Assembly: GCF_030269665.1 (NCBI RefSeq)
Contig: NZ_BSTS01000001.1
Coordinates: forward strand, 372,001-436,000
Source: Actinomycetospora sp. NBRC 106375
Lineage (GTDB): Bacteria > Actinomycetota > Actinomycetes > Mycobacteriales > Pseudonocardiaceae
DNA: 64,000 bases
Direction: 5' to 3'
Part shown: in pieces, positions 1 to 8,869 of the stretch
Layout: every line of letters begins with the position of its first letter
Position numbering within the stretch: position 1 is the stretch's first letter
The notes under the pieces: model-generated
The model's input: the letters and a program-made list of their open reading frames with translations, nothing else
The model's database searches: none
Told to the model about the DNA's origin: nothing
Program-made: the position numbers and the translations under genes

Positions 1-1
1 G

Positions 2-1450
2 AGCCTCGGCGCGGTGTGGGCGTCGTGCGCGCCGGAGTTCGGGGCCCGCAGCGTCGTCGACCGCTTCGCCCAGATCGAGCCGACCGTCCTGCTCGCCGTC
101 GGCGGGTACGTCTACGGCGACAAACCCGTCGACCGCACCAGCGAGGTCGCCGCCCTGCGCGCCGCCCTGCCGACGCTGCGCCACGTCGTCGGGATCCCCT
201 ACGGCCCGGGCACGGTGCCCGACGCGACCCCCTGGTCGGAGCTGGTCGGCACGGCCGCCGAGCCCGCCTACGACCCCGTCCCGTTCGATCACCCGCTGAT
301 GGTGCTGTTCTCCTCGGGCACCACTGGGCCGCCGAAGGCGATCGTCCACGGCCACGGCGGGATCACCGTCGAGCACCTCAAGAACCACGGCCTCGCCTGG
401 GACGTCCAGCCCGGCGACCGCCTGCTCTGGTTCACGACCACCGCCTGGATGATGTGGAACGCCCTGCTCTCGGGGCTGATCCACGGCGCCGCGCTGATCC
501 TCGTGGACGGCAACCCCCTGCACCCCGACCTCGCCTGGCAGTGGCGTCTGGCCGCGCAGGCCCGCGCCACGCACTTCGGCACCTCGCCGGCGTTCCTCAT
601 GACCTGCCGTAGCGAGGGCGTGCACCCGGCCCGCGACCACGACCTCGCGGCGCTGCGCCAGATCTGCGTCGCGGGGAGCCCGCTGCCACCGGAGGGCTAC
701 CGGTGGGTGGCCGCGGAGTTCGGGCCGGCCGTCCTGCTGCTCGTCGGCAGCGGCGGCACCGACGTGTGCAGCGGCATCGTGCAGGGCGGGCCGTGGCAGG
801 ACGTGGTCGAGGGCGAGATCTCCGGCCGGGAGCTGGGCGTCGACACCGCCGCCTTCGACGAGGCCGGGAACGAGGTGGTCGGCGAGCGCGGCGAGCTCGT
901 CATCCGCTCCCCCATGCCGTCGATGCCGCTGTTCTTCTGGGGCGACGACGACGGCTCGCGACGGCACGCCGCCTACTTCGACACCTACCCGGGCATCTGG
1001 CGCCACGGCGACTGGGTGCGGTTCTCCCCCACCGGCTCGGTCGTGGTCTCGGGTCGCTCGGACGCCACGCTCAACCGGGGCGGGGTCCGGCTCGGGACCG
1101 CGGAGTTCTACGCCGTCGTCGAGGAGATGCCCGAGGTCACCGACAGCCTCGTGGTGCACCTCGAGGACCCGGGCGGCGGTCCCGGCGAGCTGCTGCTGTT
1201 CGTCGTGCCGGCCGCGGGCCACACGGTCGACGAGGCCCGTGTCCGCGCCGAGCTCCGCGCGGCGCTCTCGCCGCGCCACGTCCCCGACCGCATCCACGCG
1301 ATCGCGGCCGTGCCGCGGACCCGCACCGGCAAGAAGCTCGAGGTGCCCGCCAAGCGGATCCTGCTCGGGGCCGACCCCGACGCCGTGGCCTCGCGGGACT
1401 CCCTCGTCGACCCGGACGCGCTCACGGCGTTCGTGGGGTTCGCCCGGTGA
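2..1450 (+). CDS. Acetoacetyl-CoA synthetase (AMP-forming), 5' end missing
   Basis: The reading frame is open to the left edge, so only the C-terminal 482 residues or so are present; intact acetoacetate-CoA ligases are about 650 residues. The first visible residues (SLGAVWASCAPEFGARS) match the nucleotide-binding half of the ANL superfamily. The phosphate-binding loop FSSGTTGPPKAIVHGHGG follows near 300-355, and the C-terminal lid ends in RTRTGKKLEVP, whose second lysine is the adenylation-active one. The family activates acetoacetate or a related short 3-oxoacid with ATP and CoA in the cytoplasm. A hydroxyacyl-CoA dehydrogenase starts 31 bases later on the same strand, which suggests a catabolic operon. 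The exact acid is not certain. Confidence 0.85.
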   Translation, partial: SLGAVWASCAPEFGARSVVDRFAQIEPTVLLAVGGYVYGDKPVDRTSEVAALRAALPTLRHVVGIPYGPGTVPDATPWSELVGTAAEPAYDPVPFDHPLMVLFSSGTTGPPKAIVHGHGGITVEHLKNHGLAWDVQPGDRLLWFTTTAWMMWNALLSGLIHGAALILVDGNPLHPDLAWQWRLAAQARATHFGTSPAFLMTCRSEGVHPARDHDLAALRQICVAGSPLPPEGYRWVAAEFGPAVLLLVGSGGTDVCSGIVQGGPWQDVVEGEISGRELGVDTAAFDEAGNEVVGERGELVIRSPMPSMPLFFWGDDDGSRRHAAYFDTYPGIWRHGDWVRFSPTGSVVVSGRSDATLNRGGVRLGTAEFYAVVEEMPEVTDSLVVHLEDPGGGPGELLLFVVPAAGHTVDEARVRAELRAALSPRHVPDRIHAIAAVPRTRTGKKLEVPAKRILLGADPDAVASRDSLVDPDALTAFVGFAR

Positions 1451-1481
1451 GGCGGGAGACGAAGCGCAGCGGAGCTCGACC

Positions 1482-2336
1482 ATGAGGGTCGCGGTGGTCG
1501 GGACGGGCGTCATCGGGACGAGCTGGGCGCGGCTGTTCCTCGAGCACGGGCACGACGTGGTGGCGACGGACCCGGCGCCCGGCGCCCGCGAGCGCCTCGA
1601 GGACGCGCTGGGACGGTCGGTCGCGTTCACCGACGACCCCGCCGAGGCCGTCGCCGGCGCGGACGTCGTCCAGGAGAACGGCCCGGAGCGTCTCGAGGTC
1701 AAGCACCAGCTCCTCGCGGTGCTCGACGCCGCCGCCCGCCCCGACGTCGTCATCGCGAGCAGCTCGTCGATGCTGCGGCCCACCGACCTCGCCCGCGGGG
1801 CCCCGCACCACCCCGAGCGCGTGCTCGTCGGGCACCCCTTCAACCCGCCCCACCTCGTCCCGCTGGTCGAGGTCGTGCCCGGGGAGGCGACGTCGGAGGC
1901 GGCCGTGGACGCGGCGATGGCGTTCTACGCGGGCGTCGGCCGCACGCCCCTGCGCCTGCGCGCCGAGCTGCCGGGCCACCTCGCCAACCGCTTGCAGGCC
2001 GCCCTGTGGCGCGAGGCGTACTCCCTGGTCGAGCGGGGTGTCGCGACCGTCGCCGACGTCGACACCGCGATCACCGAGGGCCCCGGGCTCCGGTGGGCCG
2101 CGCTCGGCCCGATCACCGGGCAGCACCTCTCCGGCGGCGCGGGCGGGCTCGCGCACGTCCTCGAGCACCTGCACCCCGGCACCGAGGCCCTGTGGGCCGA
2201 CCTCGGATCCCCCACGATGACACCGGAGCTCGCCGCCCGCCTCGTCGACCAGGTCACCGAGGTGGCCGCCGACCCCGACGACCTGGTCGCCCGCCGCGAC
2301 GCGGTGATCCGCGCGGCCCTGGAGGCACGCACCTGA
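1482..2336 (+). CDS. 3-hydroxyacyl-CoA dehydrogenase family (carnitine dehydrogenase/lambda-crystallin type)
   Basis: A 284-residue NAD(P)-dependent dehydrogenase. The N-terminal Rossmann motif VGTGVIGTSWA binds the cofactor, and GHPFNPPHLVPLVEVV is the conserved active-site stretch with the catalytic His, followed by the helical C-terminal domain. The HPFNPPH signature and short single-domain form resemble L-carnitine 3-dehydrogenase and lambda-crystallin proteins as well as 3-hydroxybutyryl-CoA dehydrogenase, so the substrate is open. I start at the ATG at 1482; the longer open frame upstream lies inside the synthetase gene. The stop codon shares one base with the start of the next gene (TGATG), so the two are translationally coupled. 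Confidence 0.85.
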   Translation: MRVAVVGTGVIGTSWARLFLEHGHDVVATDPAPGARERLEDALGRSVAFTDDPAEAVAGADVVQENGPERLEVKHQLLAVLDAAARPDVVIASSSSMLRPTDLARGAPHHPERVLVGHPFNPPHLVPLVEVVPGEATSEAAVDAAMAFYAGVGRTPLRLRAELPGHLANRLQAALWREAYSLVERGVATVADVDTAITEGPGLRWAALGPITGQHLSGGAGGLAHVLEHLHPGTEALWADLGSPTMTPELAARLVDQVTEVAADPDDLVARRDAVIRAALEART

Positions 2337-3199
2337 TGGACCTCGACGCCCTGACCGCCATCGACGTCCACACCCACGTCGAGCAGGACGCCCACGGGTG
2401 CTTCGCCCTGACCGACGAGCTGCTCGACGCGTCGGCGCAGTACTTCCGCAGCGACCAGGACCGGACGCCGACGGTGGAGGCGATCGCCGCGCACTACCGC
2501 GAGCGGTCGATGGCCGCGGTCGTGTTCACCGTCGACGCCCCGGCCGCGACCGGGCACCCGCCGCTGTCCAGCGAGGAGATCGTCGAGCGGGCCGCCGCGT
2601 TCCCCGACGTGCTCATCCCGTTCGGCTCGGTCGACCCGCACGGCGGGCGGGCCTCGGTCGCACGGGTGCGCCGGCTGGTGGCGCAGGGGGCGCGGGGCTT
2701 CAAGTTCCACCCCACGCTGCAGGGCTTCGAGCCCCACGACCGCACGTACTACCCGCTCTACGAGGCGATCGCCGAGGCCGGCGTCCCCGCGCTGTTCCAC
2801 ACCGGACAGACCGGGATCGGGGCGGGCCTGCCGGGCGGGGCGGGGCTGAAGCTGCGCTACTCCGACCCGATGCTGCTCGACGACGTCGCGGCCGACCACC
2901 CCGACCTCACGATGATCTTCGCCCATCCTTCGGTGCCCTGGCAGGACGCGGCCATCTCGATCGCGACGCACAAGGCGAACGTGTTCATCGACCTGTCGGG
3001 GTGGTCCCCGAAGTACTTCCCGCCCCAGCTCGTCCGCGCCGCGTCGCGGCAGCTGCGCGGCAAGGTCCTCTTCGGCTCGGACTTCCCGGTGATCACCCCG
3101 GACCGCTGGCTGCGGGACTTCGCCGACCTCGACATCCCCGACGACGTGCGGCCGCTCATCCTCAAGGACACCGCGGTCCGGGTGCTCGGGCTGAGCTGA
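2336..3199 (+). CDS. Amidohydrolase, PF04909 (amidohydrolase 2) family
   Basis: A 287-residue TIM-barrel metal-dependent hydrolase or decarboxylase. Seen: the N-terminal metal ligands IDVHTH, a central FHTGQTG (ligand His), IFAHPSVPW, and the terminal Asp ligand in LFGSDFPVITP. This is the arrangement of the ACMS decarboxylase/amidohydrolase 2 family, whose members open lactones or remove carboxyl groups from small aromatic-derived acids. The ATG overlaps the upstream stop by one base. The neighbours suggest a role in degrading a small acid whose product enters CoA chemistry; the substrate cannot be read from sequence. Confidence 0.85.
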   Translation: MDLDALTAIDVHTHVEQDAHGCFALTDELLDASAQYFRSDQDRTPTVEAIAAHYRERSMAAVVFTVDAPAATGHPPLSSEEIVERAAAFPDVLIPFGSVDPHGGRASVARVRRLVAQGARGFKFHPTLQGFEPHDRTYYPLYEAIAEAGVPALFHTGQTGIGAGLPGGAGLKLRYSDPMLLDDVAADHPDLTMIFAHPSVPWQDAAISIATHKANVFIDLSGWSPKYFPPQLVRAASRQLRGKVLFGSDFPVITPDRWLRDFADLDIPDDVRPLILKDTAVRVLGLS

Positions 3200-3240
3200 G
3201 GCGGACCGCTCCCGTCCGCCACCGACGCGAGCGTGACGCC

Positions 3241-3984
3241 ATGTCCTTCGAGCGCGTCACGACGACGGTCCACGGCACCGAGCTGGTCGCCCGGGTCGGC
3301 GGGAGCGGCCCCGGGCTCCTGCTGCTGCACGGGTTCCCGCAGACCCACGAGGCCTGGCGCCACGTCGCGCCCGAGCTCGCCCGTTCCCTCGGGCACGAGA
3401 CCGTGGCGGTCGCCGGACACGACCGCGGCGCGCTCGTCGCGGTGCTTGCGGCCCTCGACCGCCCGGACGCGGTCACCCGTCTCGCCGTCCTCGACGTCCT
3501 CCCGGCCCTCGACCTGTGGCACAGCCTCCACGGCACGGCCGGGGTGTTCGCGTTCCACCTGTTCCTGCTCGCCCACCCCGCCCCGCTGCCCGAGACGATG
3601 CTCGCCGCCGCGCCCGACGCGTTCTTCGGGCACTTCCTCGACACCTGGACCCTCGTGCCCGACGCGATCCCCGCCGAGGTGCGGGCCCGCTACCTGGCGG
3701 CGGGCCGGCGGTCGATCGACGCCGTCCGCGCCGACTACCGCGCGAGCGCCGGCGTCGACCTCGAGCACGACCGCGCCGACCGACGGGCCGGCCGCACGGT
3801 CGCGGCACCCACCCTGGCGCTGTGGCAGGACCCGGGCGACGCCGAGCTGCCCTTCGACCCCGGCGCGGTGTGGGCCTGCTGGGCGCCGGATCTGACCACG
3901 GGCGTCGTCGCCGGCGGCCACTTCCTGCCCGAGGAGGCGCCGGAGATCGTCACCGAGGCACTCCGGCGGCACCTGGCCCGATAG
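3241..3984 (+). CDS. Haloacetate-dehalogenase-like alpha/beta hydrolase with an internal deletion
   Basis: A 247-residue relative of fluoroacetate/haloacetate dehalogenases and epoxide hydrolases, which are normally about 290. The N-terminal LLLLHGFPQTHEAW, the nucleophile elbow GHDRGA (Asp61), LAVLDVLP, the family segment DLEHDRAD, and the catalytic His in GGHFLPEEAPE are all present. Between residue 47 and the LGHE motif the usual 40-45 residues are absent. That block holds the strand ending in DLRGYGDS and the following helix. The join is clean and in frame. Losing this core strand should harm folding or oxyanion geometry, so the protein may be inactive. It starts 41 bases after the amidohydrolase. 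Confidence 0.75.
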   Translation: MSFERVTTTVHGTELVARVGGSGPGLLLLHGFPQTHEAWRHVAPELARSLGHETVAVAGHDRGALVAVLAALDRPDAVTRLAVLDVLPALDLWHSLHGTAGVFAFHLFLLAHPAPLPETMLAAAPDAFFGHFLDTWTLVPDAIPAEVRARYLAAGRRSIDAVRADYRASAGVDLEHDRADRRAGRTVAAPTLALWQDPGDAELPFDPGAVWACWAPDLTTGVVAGGHFLPEEAPEIVTEALRRHLAR

Positions 3985-4048
3985 CCGGTCACATCCGTGC
4001 GCCGCCGCGGGTCCTCCCTGCGACACCGGAGCGACCGAGGAGCCCGCC

Positions 4049-4447
4049 ATGACCACGCGCATCTACTGGATCTCGACCGCGATCACCGCATTCGTCCTGC
4101 TCTCCGGCGGGCTGGCCGACCTGCTCGGCGCGGACTGGGCCGTCGCCGGCATCACCGCGCTCGGCTATCCCGCCTACCTCGCGGCGATTCTCGGCGTGTG
4201 GAAGCTCCTCGGCACCGTGGCGATCACCGTGCCCGGCTACCCGCGGCTCAAGGAGTGGGCCTACGCCGGAATCGTCTTCGACCTCAGCGGCGCGGCCGTG
4301 TCCCACCTGGTCATGGGCAGCCCGGTCTTCCACCCCGTGGTGACCACGACGCTGGTCGTCGTCGCCGGGCTCTCCTGGGCGACCCGGCCCGCGTCGCGCC
4401 GGCTCGCCGCGCCCCCGTCGCCCCAGCGCGAGCCCGTGGCGGCCTAA
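4049..4447 (+). CDS. DoxX-like family small membrane protein
   Basis: A 132-residue integral membrane protein with four predicted hydrophobic helices and the DoxX-like pattern: [16 protein letters not shown], then [17 protein letters not shown], then [18 protein letters not shown]. The family is widespread in actinobacteria, and its biochemical role is poorly defined (quinone- or thiosulfate-related in some DoxX members). A GAGGAG ribosome site lies nine bases before the ATG. The stop codon overlaps the convergent hisS stop by four bases, so the two genes meet tail to tail with no room for a separate terminator. Confidence 0.8.
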   Translation: MTTRIYWISTAITAFVLLSGGLADLLGADWAVAGITALGYPAYLAAILGVWKLLGTVAITVPGYPRLKEWAYAGIVFDLSGAAVSHLVMGSPVFHPVVTTTLVVVAGLSWATRPASRRLAAPPSPQREPVAA

Positions 4448-5718
4448 CCGTCGTGCAGCGCCCGGTCGACGGCCGCCGCCGCGTCGTCCAGCGCGATCGC
4501 GGTCTGGCTGCCGTCGGCGAGATCCTTGAGCTGGATCTCGCCGGCCTCCAGGTCGCGGTCGCCGAGCACGAGCGCGAACCGGGCTCCGGAGCGGTCGGCG
4601 GCCTTCATCGCGCCCTTGAGGCCGCGGTTGCCGTAGGCGAGGTCGGCGCGGATGCCGGCGCGGCGCAGGGCCCCGACGATGTCGACGATCTGGTCCTTGG
4701 CCTTCTCGCCCAGCGGGACGCCGAACACCTCGACGCGCGCGGCGGCGGCGTGCCCCGCCTCCTCGACCCGGCAGGCGAGCAGGGCCCGGTCGACGCCGAG
4801 ACCGAAGCCGACGCCGGAGAGGTCCTGCCCGCCCAGCTCGGCCATCAGCCCGTCGTAGCGCCCGCCGCCGCCGATGCCCGACTGCGAGCCCAGGCCGTCG
4901 TGGACGAACTCGAACGTCGTCTTCGTGTAGTAGTCGAGCCCGCGCACCATCCACGGGTTCTCGACGTAGGCCACGCCGAGGTCGTCGAGGTGGCGCTTCA
5001 CCGCCGCGTGGTGCGCGGCCGCGGCGTCCGAGAGGTGGTCGATCATCAGCGGCGCGCCCTCCAGCTGGGCGCGGACCTCGGGGCGCTTGTCGTCGAGCAC
5101 GCGCAGCGGGTTGATCCGCGCACGCTCGCGGGTGGCCTCGTCGAGGTCGAGCTCCTCGAGGAAGGCCGTCAGCGCGTTCCGGTAGTCCGGGCGCGTCGTC
5201 GCGTCACCGAGGCTCGTGATCTCCAGCCGGTAGCCGCGCAGGCCCAGCGCGCGGAAGCCGGCGTCGGCGACGGCGAGCACCTCGGCGTCGAGCGCCGGGT
5301 CGTCGACGCCGATGGCCTCGACGCCCACCTGCTGGAGCTGGCGGAACCGTCCGGCCTGGGGCCGCTCGTAGCGGAAGAACGGCCCGTCGTAGCGCAGCTT
5401 GACCGGGAGCCCGCCCTTGTCGAGGCCGTGCTCGATCACCGACCGGACGACACCGGCGGTGCCCTCGGGCCGCAGGGTCACCGACCGGCCGCCGCGGTCG
5501 TCGAACGAGTACATCTCCTTGGACACGACGTCGGTCGACTCGCCCACCCCGCGGGCGTAGAGCGCGGTGTCCTCGAAGACCGGCAGCTCGATGTGCGCGT
5601 AGCCGGCGCGGTCGGCCTCGCGGATCAACGTGTCCCGGATCGCGGTGAACTCCGGGCCGACGTACTCGGGGATGCCCTTCGGCGCGGCGAAGCCCCCGGG
5701 CGGGATCGACGCGCTCAC
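4444..5718 (-). CDS. hisS: Histidine--tRNA ligase
   Basis: A class II aminoacyl-tRNA synthetase of 424 residues, the usual length. It charges tRNA-His in the cytoplasm. Visible marks are the N-terminal APKGIPEY, motif 2 region [24 protein letters not shown], the histidine-specific loops [14 protein letters not shown] and GGGGRYDGL, motif 3 [11 protein letters not shown], and a C-terminal anticodon-binding domain with [19 protein letters not shown]. The start is the GTG at 5718, which overlaps the upstream MBL stop as GTGA, so translation is coupled. The order cyclophilin, MBL hydrolase, hisS is conserved in actinobacteria such as Mycobacterium. Confidence 0.97.
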   Translation of the reverse strand: MSASIPPGGFAAPKGIPEYVGPEFTAIRDTLIREADRAGYAHIELPVFEDTALYARGVGESTDVVSKEMYSFDDRGGRSVTLRPEGTAGVVRSVIEHGLDKGGLPVKLRYDGPFFRYERPQAGRFRQLQQVGVEAIGVDDPALDAEVLAVADAGFRALGLRGYRLEITSLGDATTRPDYRNALTAFLEELDLDEATRERARINPLRVLDDKRPEVRAQLEGAPLMIDHLSDAAAAHHAAVKRHLDDLGVAYVENPWMVRGLDYYTKTTFEFVHDGLGSQSGIGGGGRYDGLMAELGGQDLSGVGFGLGVDRALLACRVEEAGHAAAARVEVFGVPLGEKAKDQIVDIVGALRRAGIRADLAYGNRGLKGAMKAADRSGARFALVLGDRDLEAGEIQLKDLADGSQTAIALDDAAAAVDRALHDG

Positions 5719-6407
5719 AGGTGACGTCCCGGCGCGCTCGTCAGGCCCTGCACGAACGGGTTCGTCTGACGCTCCTGACCGACCGTGGTCATCGGTCCGT
5801 GGCCCGGCAGCACCGCCGTCTCGTCGGCCAGGCTGAGGATCTTGTCGCGCAGCGAGGCCATCATCTCGTCGGTCGAGCCGCCGGGCAGGTCGGTGCGCCC
5901 GATCCCGCCCTGGAACAGCGTGTCGCCGGCGAGCAGGAACGGCTGGCCGTCCTCGGTGGCCGACCGGAAGACCACCGACCCGCGCGTGTGGCCCGGGGTG
6001 TGGTCGACGGTCAGGTGCAGGCCGGCGAGGTCGAGCTCCGCGCCCTCGGTGAGCAGCTCGACCGAGCGCGGCTCGCGGAACTCCAGGCCGGGGTACATCG
6101 CGGCGAGCTGCTGGCCCATCGGGCCGACGGACCCGAACGGGTCGGCGAGCATGCTGCGGTCCTCGGGGTGGATCCAGGCCGGGATGTCGTCGCCGTCGCA
6201 CACCGGCGTCACCGACCACATGTGGTCCATGTGGCCGTGGGTCAGCAGCACCGCGACCGGCGAGAGCTTGTGGCGCGCGATCACCTCGCGCAGCCCCTCC
6301 TCGGCGTCCTGCCCGGGGTCGACCACGACACAGGACTCCCCGGGGCCGGGCGCGACCACGTAGCAGTTGGTCTGGAACACCCCGGCCGCGAAGGCCTCGA
6401 CCAGCAC
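5715..6407 (-). CDS. MBL-fold metallohydrolase (glyoxalase II-like)
   Basis: A 230-residue metallo-beta-lactamase-fold enzyme. The dinuclear metal motif THGHMDH is complete, followed by the ligand His in [11 protein letters not shown], the Asp ligand in [19 protein letters not shown], and the final His in VLPGHGPMT. This spacing is typical of type II glyoxalase-like or persulfide dioxygenase-like proteins. The GTG start has a GAGGAGGAC ribosome site. It is the first gene of a two-gene operon with hisS, and a TAGGGT -10 box lies upstream at 6444-6449. The substrate is unknown. Confidence 0.88.
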   Translation of the reverse strand: MLVEAFAAGVFQTNCYVVAPGPGESCVVVDPGQDAEEGLREVIARHKLSPVAVLLTHGHMDHMWSVTPVCDGDDIPAWIHPEDRSMLADPFGSVGPMGQQLAAMYPGLEFREPRSVELLTEGAELDLAGLHLTVDHTPGHTRGSVVFRSATEDGQPFLLAGDTLFQGGIGRTDLPGGSTDEMMASLRDKILSLADETAVLPGHGPMTTVGQERQTNPFVQGLTSAPGRHL

Positions 6408-6443
6408 GTTCTCGTCCTCCTCGCGCGTCGTCCTGCGCCGTCC

Positions 6444-6449
6444 ACCCTA
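6444..6449 (-). promoter_or_regulatory. -10 box for the MBL-hisS operon
   Basis: TAGGGT on the minus strand, 37 bases before the GTG at 6407. A transcript starting about seven bases downstream would have a short leader that carries the GAGGAGGAC ribosome site. I see no convincing -35 hexamer, which is common in actinobacterial promoters. Confidence 0.45.
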
Positions 6450-6490
6450 GTCGAGACCCTCACGGAGACCGGTCGGCGCGGTTCGGCACG

Positions 6491-7312
6491 ATGTCGGCCG
6501 TGCCGACGAACGAGCAGCGCCGGAAAGCCGCCAAGCGCAAGCTGGAACGCCAGATCGAACGGCGGGCCGAGCGCGCCAAGCGCCGCCGGCAGCGGCTCAC
6601 GGTGATCTCCGTGGTGGCCGTCGTCGCGGTCGTCGCGGTCGCCGCGGGGATCTACTTCCTCGTCTCCGACTCCGGCGAGCCCGCGCCCGAGGCGGCGCCG
6701 CCCTCGACGTGCCGGTACAACCCGTCCGAGCAGGCGGCGAAGCCCAACACCCCGCCCGAGCCGAACCCGCCGACGACCGGCACAGTCGGCGTCACCCTGC
6801 AGACCTCGCAGGGCGCGATCCCGATGACGCTCGACCGCGCGTCGGCACCCTGCGCGGTCAACGCGGTCGTCAGCCTCGCGCAGCAGGGCTTCTACGACGA
6901 CACCCCGTGCCCGCGCCTGGTCACCAGCAAGGGCAGCCTCGAGGTCCTCCAGTGCGGCGACCCGACCGGCTCCGGTGCGGGCGGGCCGGGCTACCAGTAC
7001 GCCGAGGAGCCCCCGCAGGGCCTCGCGCCCTTCCCGGGCGCGGGCGGCCAGGCCTCGACGTACTCCCGCGGGCTGATCGCGATGGCCAAGAGCTCCCAGC
7101 CGGGCTCCACGGGCAGCCAGTTCTTCCTCGTCTACGGCGACTCGGCCCTGCCGCCGGAGTACTCGGTGATCGGGCGGATCTCCACCGACGGGCTGGCCGT
7201 GCTCGACAAGGTCGGCGCGGGTGGCGACGACGGCTCCAACCAGGCCGGCGGCGGCGCCCCGCGCATCCCGGTGCAGATCCAGCGCGCCGTCGTGGCCCCG
7301 CCTGCGCCGTAG
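6491..7312 (+). CDS. Membrane-anchored cyclophilin-type peptidyl-prolyl isomerase
   Basis: A 273-residue protein. Residues 1-37 are very basic and helical, residues 38-57 form one transmembrane segment (VVAVVAVVAVAAGIYFLV), then comes a proline-rich linker and an extracytoplasmic cyclophilin domain. Domain marks: GAIPMTLDRASAPCAVN, CPRLV (the Arg position of the active site), QCGDPTGSGAGGPGY, and SQFFLVYGDS. It should catalyse prolyl cis-trans isomerisation outside the membrane. It is divergent from the MBL-hisS operon, an arrangement related to that of mycobacterial ppiB. The C-terminal 20 residues are a G/N/Q-rich tail. Confidence 0.9.
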   Translation: MSAVPTNEQRRKAAKRKLERQIERRAERAKRRRQRLTVISVVAVVAVVAVAAGIYFLVSDSGEPAPEAAPPSTCRYNPSEQAAKPNTPPEPNPPTTGTVGVTLQTSQGAIPMTLDRASAPCAVNAVVSLAQQGFYDDTPCPRLVTSKGSLEVLQCGDPTGSGAGGPGYQYAEEPPQGLAPFPGAGGQASTYSRGLIAMAKSSQPGSTGSQFFLVYGDSALPPEYSVIGRISTDGLAVLDKVGAGGDDGSNQAGGGAPRIPVQIQRAVVAPPAP

Positions 7313-7321
7313 GGCGTCCCC

Positions 7322-7463
7322 CGCGACACCGTCGCGCCCGAGACGGTCGCCGCCGTCGCCCGGGCCTGCCGGGAGTCCGAGCCGATGCGCTTGCGTCCGC
7401 GACCTCGCGGCCCGCTACGCCGACGCCGTGACACCGGTCGACAGCGCTCCGGCAGCCGGCTGA
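7322..7463 (+). pseudogene. Possible remnant of a YafY/WYL-type transcriptional regulator
   Basis: The 219 bases between the cyclophilin and the lipase contain no intact gene. From 7322 one frame reads DTVAPETVAAVARACRESE, which resembles the linker just before the WYL ligand-binding domain of YafY-like regulators. The frame then degenerates into arginine-rich shadow, while a second frame (7395-7463) gives DLAARYADAVTPVDSA before a stop. This would fit a decayed gene with a frameshift. The match is short and comes from memory of the family only, so confidence is low. Confidence 0.22.
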
Positions 7464-7531
7464 CAGCGCGGGTCCGCGACCGTCGGGCGACCGCGCCGGG
7501 CCTCGGCGCGGACCGACGAGAGGACCTCGCC

Positions 7532-8383
7532 ATGCCCACGTTCCCCGGCGCCGCCGGTCGCGTCGTCCACGACAGCTGGCTGCCGCGCGGTGACGCCCGC
7601 GCCGTCGTCGTGCTCCTGCACGGCTACGGCGAGCACCTCGGTCTGTACGACGCGCTCGCCCGCCGGCTCACCGCGCACGGCATCGCCGTGCACGACCTCG
7701 ACGCCGTCGGTCACGGCCGCAGCGACGGCGAGCGCGCCCTGATCCCGTCGTGGGACCTGTTGGTCGACGACGCCCGCACGCTCGCCGGCATCGCCCGCGC
7801 GCAGCACCCCGGTGTCCCGCTGACCGTCGTCGGGCACTCCGGCGGCGCGGTGGCCGCGACACTGCTCGCGCTGCGGTCGCCGGAGATCGTCGACGCCGTC
7901 GTCCTGTCCGGGGCGCCTGTGCGGGCCCAGGAGTGGATCCAGGAGTGGCTCGCGCTCGGGGAGCCGGAGCTCCCGATGGACGACCCGCGCGAGGGCCTGA
8001 GCACGCACCCGGAGTACGTGGACACCCTGCTTCACGACCCGCTGACCCACCACGGCGGCTTCCGTCGCGAGACGCTGGCCGCGGTGGCGGTGACCTGGCC
8101 GGAGATCGCCGACGGCCTCGCCGCGGGGCGCCCCGACGTGCCGGCGCTGCTCGTGCACGGCGAGGCCGACCCCCTCGTGCCGGTGGAGCACGCGCGGCTC
8201 ACGGCGGCCCAGCTCCCGGACGCGTGCGTGGTCACCTTCCCGGGCGACCAGCACGACGTCCTCAACGAGCACGACCGCGACGCCGTGCACGACGTCGTCG
8301 TCGCGTTCGTCGCGTCGGTGGGGGCGGCAACGGTGCCGCGGACCTCCGATTCGTCCAAGTCACCGGCGCCAGTGGCGCCCTAG
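7532..8383 (+). CDS. Alpha/beta hydrolase, monoacylglycerol lipase-like
   Basis: A 283-residue cytoplasmic hydrolase. Seen: VVLLHGYGEHLGLY, DLDAVGHGRSDGER (oxyanion and cap entry), the nucleophile elbow VVGHSGGAVA with the catalytic Ser, the acid in LLVHGEADPLVP, and the catalytic His in DQHDVLNEHDR. This matches Rv0183-like monoacylglycerol lipases and lysophospholipases. The ATG at 7532 follows GAGAGGAC; the longer frame upstream lacks family similarity. The last 15 residues (SDSSKSPAPVAP end) are an unstructured tail, and its TAG stop lies inside the -10 box of the next gene. Confidence 0.85.
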   Translation: MPTFPGAAGRVVHDSWLPRGDARAVVVLLHGYGEHLGLYDALARRLTAHGIAVHDLDAVGHGRSDGERALIPSWDLLVDDARTLAGIARAQHPGVPLTVVGHSGGAVAATLLALRSPEIVDAVVLSGAPVRAQEWIQEWLALGEPELPMDDPREGLSTHPEYVDTLLHDPLTHHGGFRRETLAAVAVTWPEIADGLAAGRPDVPALLVHGEADPLVPVEHARLTAAQLPDACVVTFPGDQHDVLNEHDRDAVHDVVVAFVASVGAATVPRTSDSSKSPAPVAP

Positions 8384-8386
8384 CGT
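8381..8386 (+). promoter_or_regulatory. -10 box of a probable leaderless transcript (SnoaL-like gene)
   Basis: TAGCGT, followed by exactly seven bases and then the ATG at 8394. The spacing puts the transcription start on the A of the start codon, and there is no ribosome site in between. The upstream gene's TAG stop is the first half of the box. Confidence 0.5.
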
Positions 8387-8393
8387 CCCCGGC

Positions 8394-8774
8394 ATGGGTC
8401 GGGGTACCGAGGACGAGATCGTCGCGCTGACCGACGCCTGGAGCGAGGCGATCGTCAGCGACGACGCCGACCGCATCGCCGAGTACATGGACGACGACTG
8501 GGTCATCGTCTCGTGGTCCGGGATCACGACCCGGGACGATTTCCTGTCCTTCGTCCGCTCGGGCGCGCTGGGGCACACGCGGATGGAGGGTGTGGGTGAG
8601 CGCCGGGTGCGGGTGCTCGGGGACACGGCGCTGCTCAGCGTCCGTGTCCTGAGCACCGCGCAGTACGGCGGCGCGGACATCGACGCCGACGAGTGGACCA
8701 CGGACGTCTTCGTCCGCCGGGACGGGCGGGGGCGGTGCACGCTCACCCACATCACGCCGGTGTCGAGTGGTTGA
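8394..8774 (+). CDS. SnoaL/DUF4440-like (NTF2-fold) protein
   Basis: A 126-residue small alpha+beta protein of the NTF2/SnoaL superfamily. The opening helix EDEIVALTDAWSEAIVSDDADRI, the YMDDDWVIVS strand, and the antiparallel strands ending RCTLTHITPVSSG fit the cone-shaped fold used by ketosteroid isomerase-like and DUF4440 proteins. The family includes isomerases, hydratases and ligand-binding proteins, so the function cannot be assigned. The transcript is probably leaderless (TAGCGT box directly upstream). Two hairpins between its stop and the convergent gltD could terminate both genes. Confidence 0.78.
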   Translation: MGRGTEDEIVALTDAWSEAIVSDDADRIAEYMDDDWVIVSWSGITTRDDFLSFVRSGALGHTRMEGVGERRVRVLGDTALLSVRVLSTAQYGGADIDADEWTTDVFVRRDGRGRCTLTHITPVSSG

Positions 8775-8776
8775 CG

Positions 8777-8844
8777 CCGCTGTGCACAGCGGGTGCGTCC
8801 CGTCGCGCCGGTGATCGAAGTACCGATACGGACGCTGAGCGTCC
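8777..8844. terminator. Two hairpins between SnoaL-like gene and gltD
   Basis: A perfect 16-base palindrome CCGCTGTGCACAGCGG lies at 8777-8792. A 6-base stem with a three-base loop, GGACGC tga GCGTCC, lies at 8830-8844. They sit in the 95-base space between two convergent genes. Neither is followed by a T-run, as is usual in actinobacteria. Confidence 0.5.
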
Positions 8845-8869
8845 GCGACGGCACTTCGCTGACAACACC

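Noticed and set aside
1451-1481. Terminator between the synthetase and dehydrogenase genes
   Set aside because: The 31 bases contain no stem of useful length; co-transcription is more likely.
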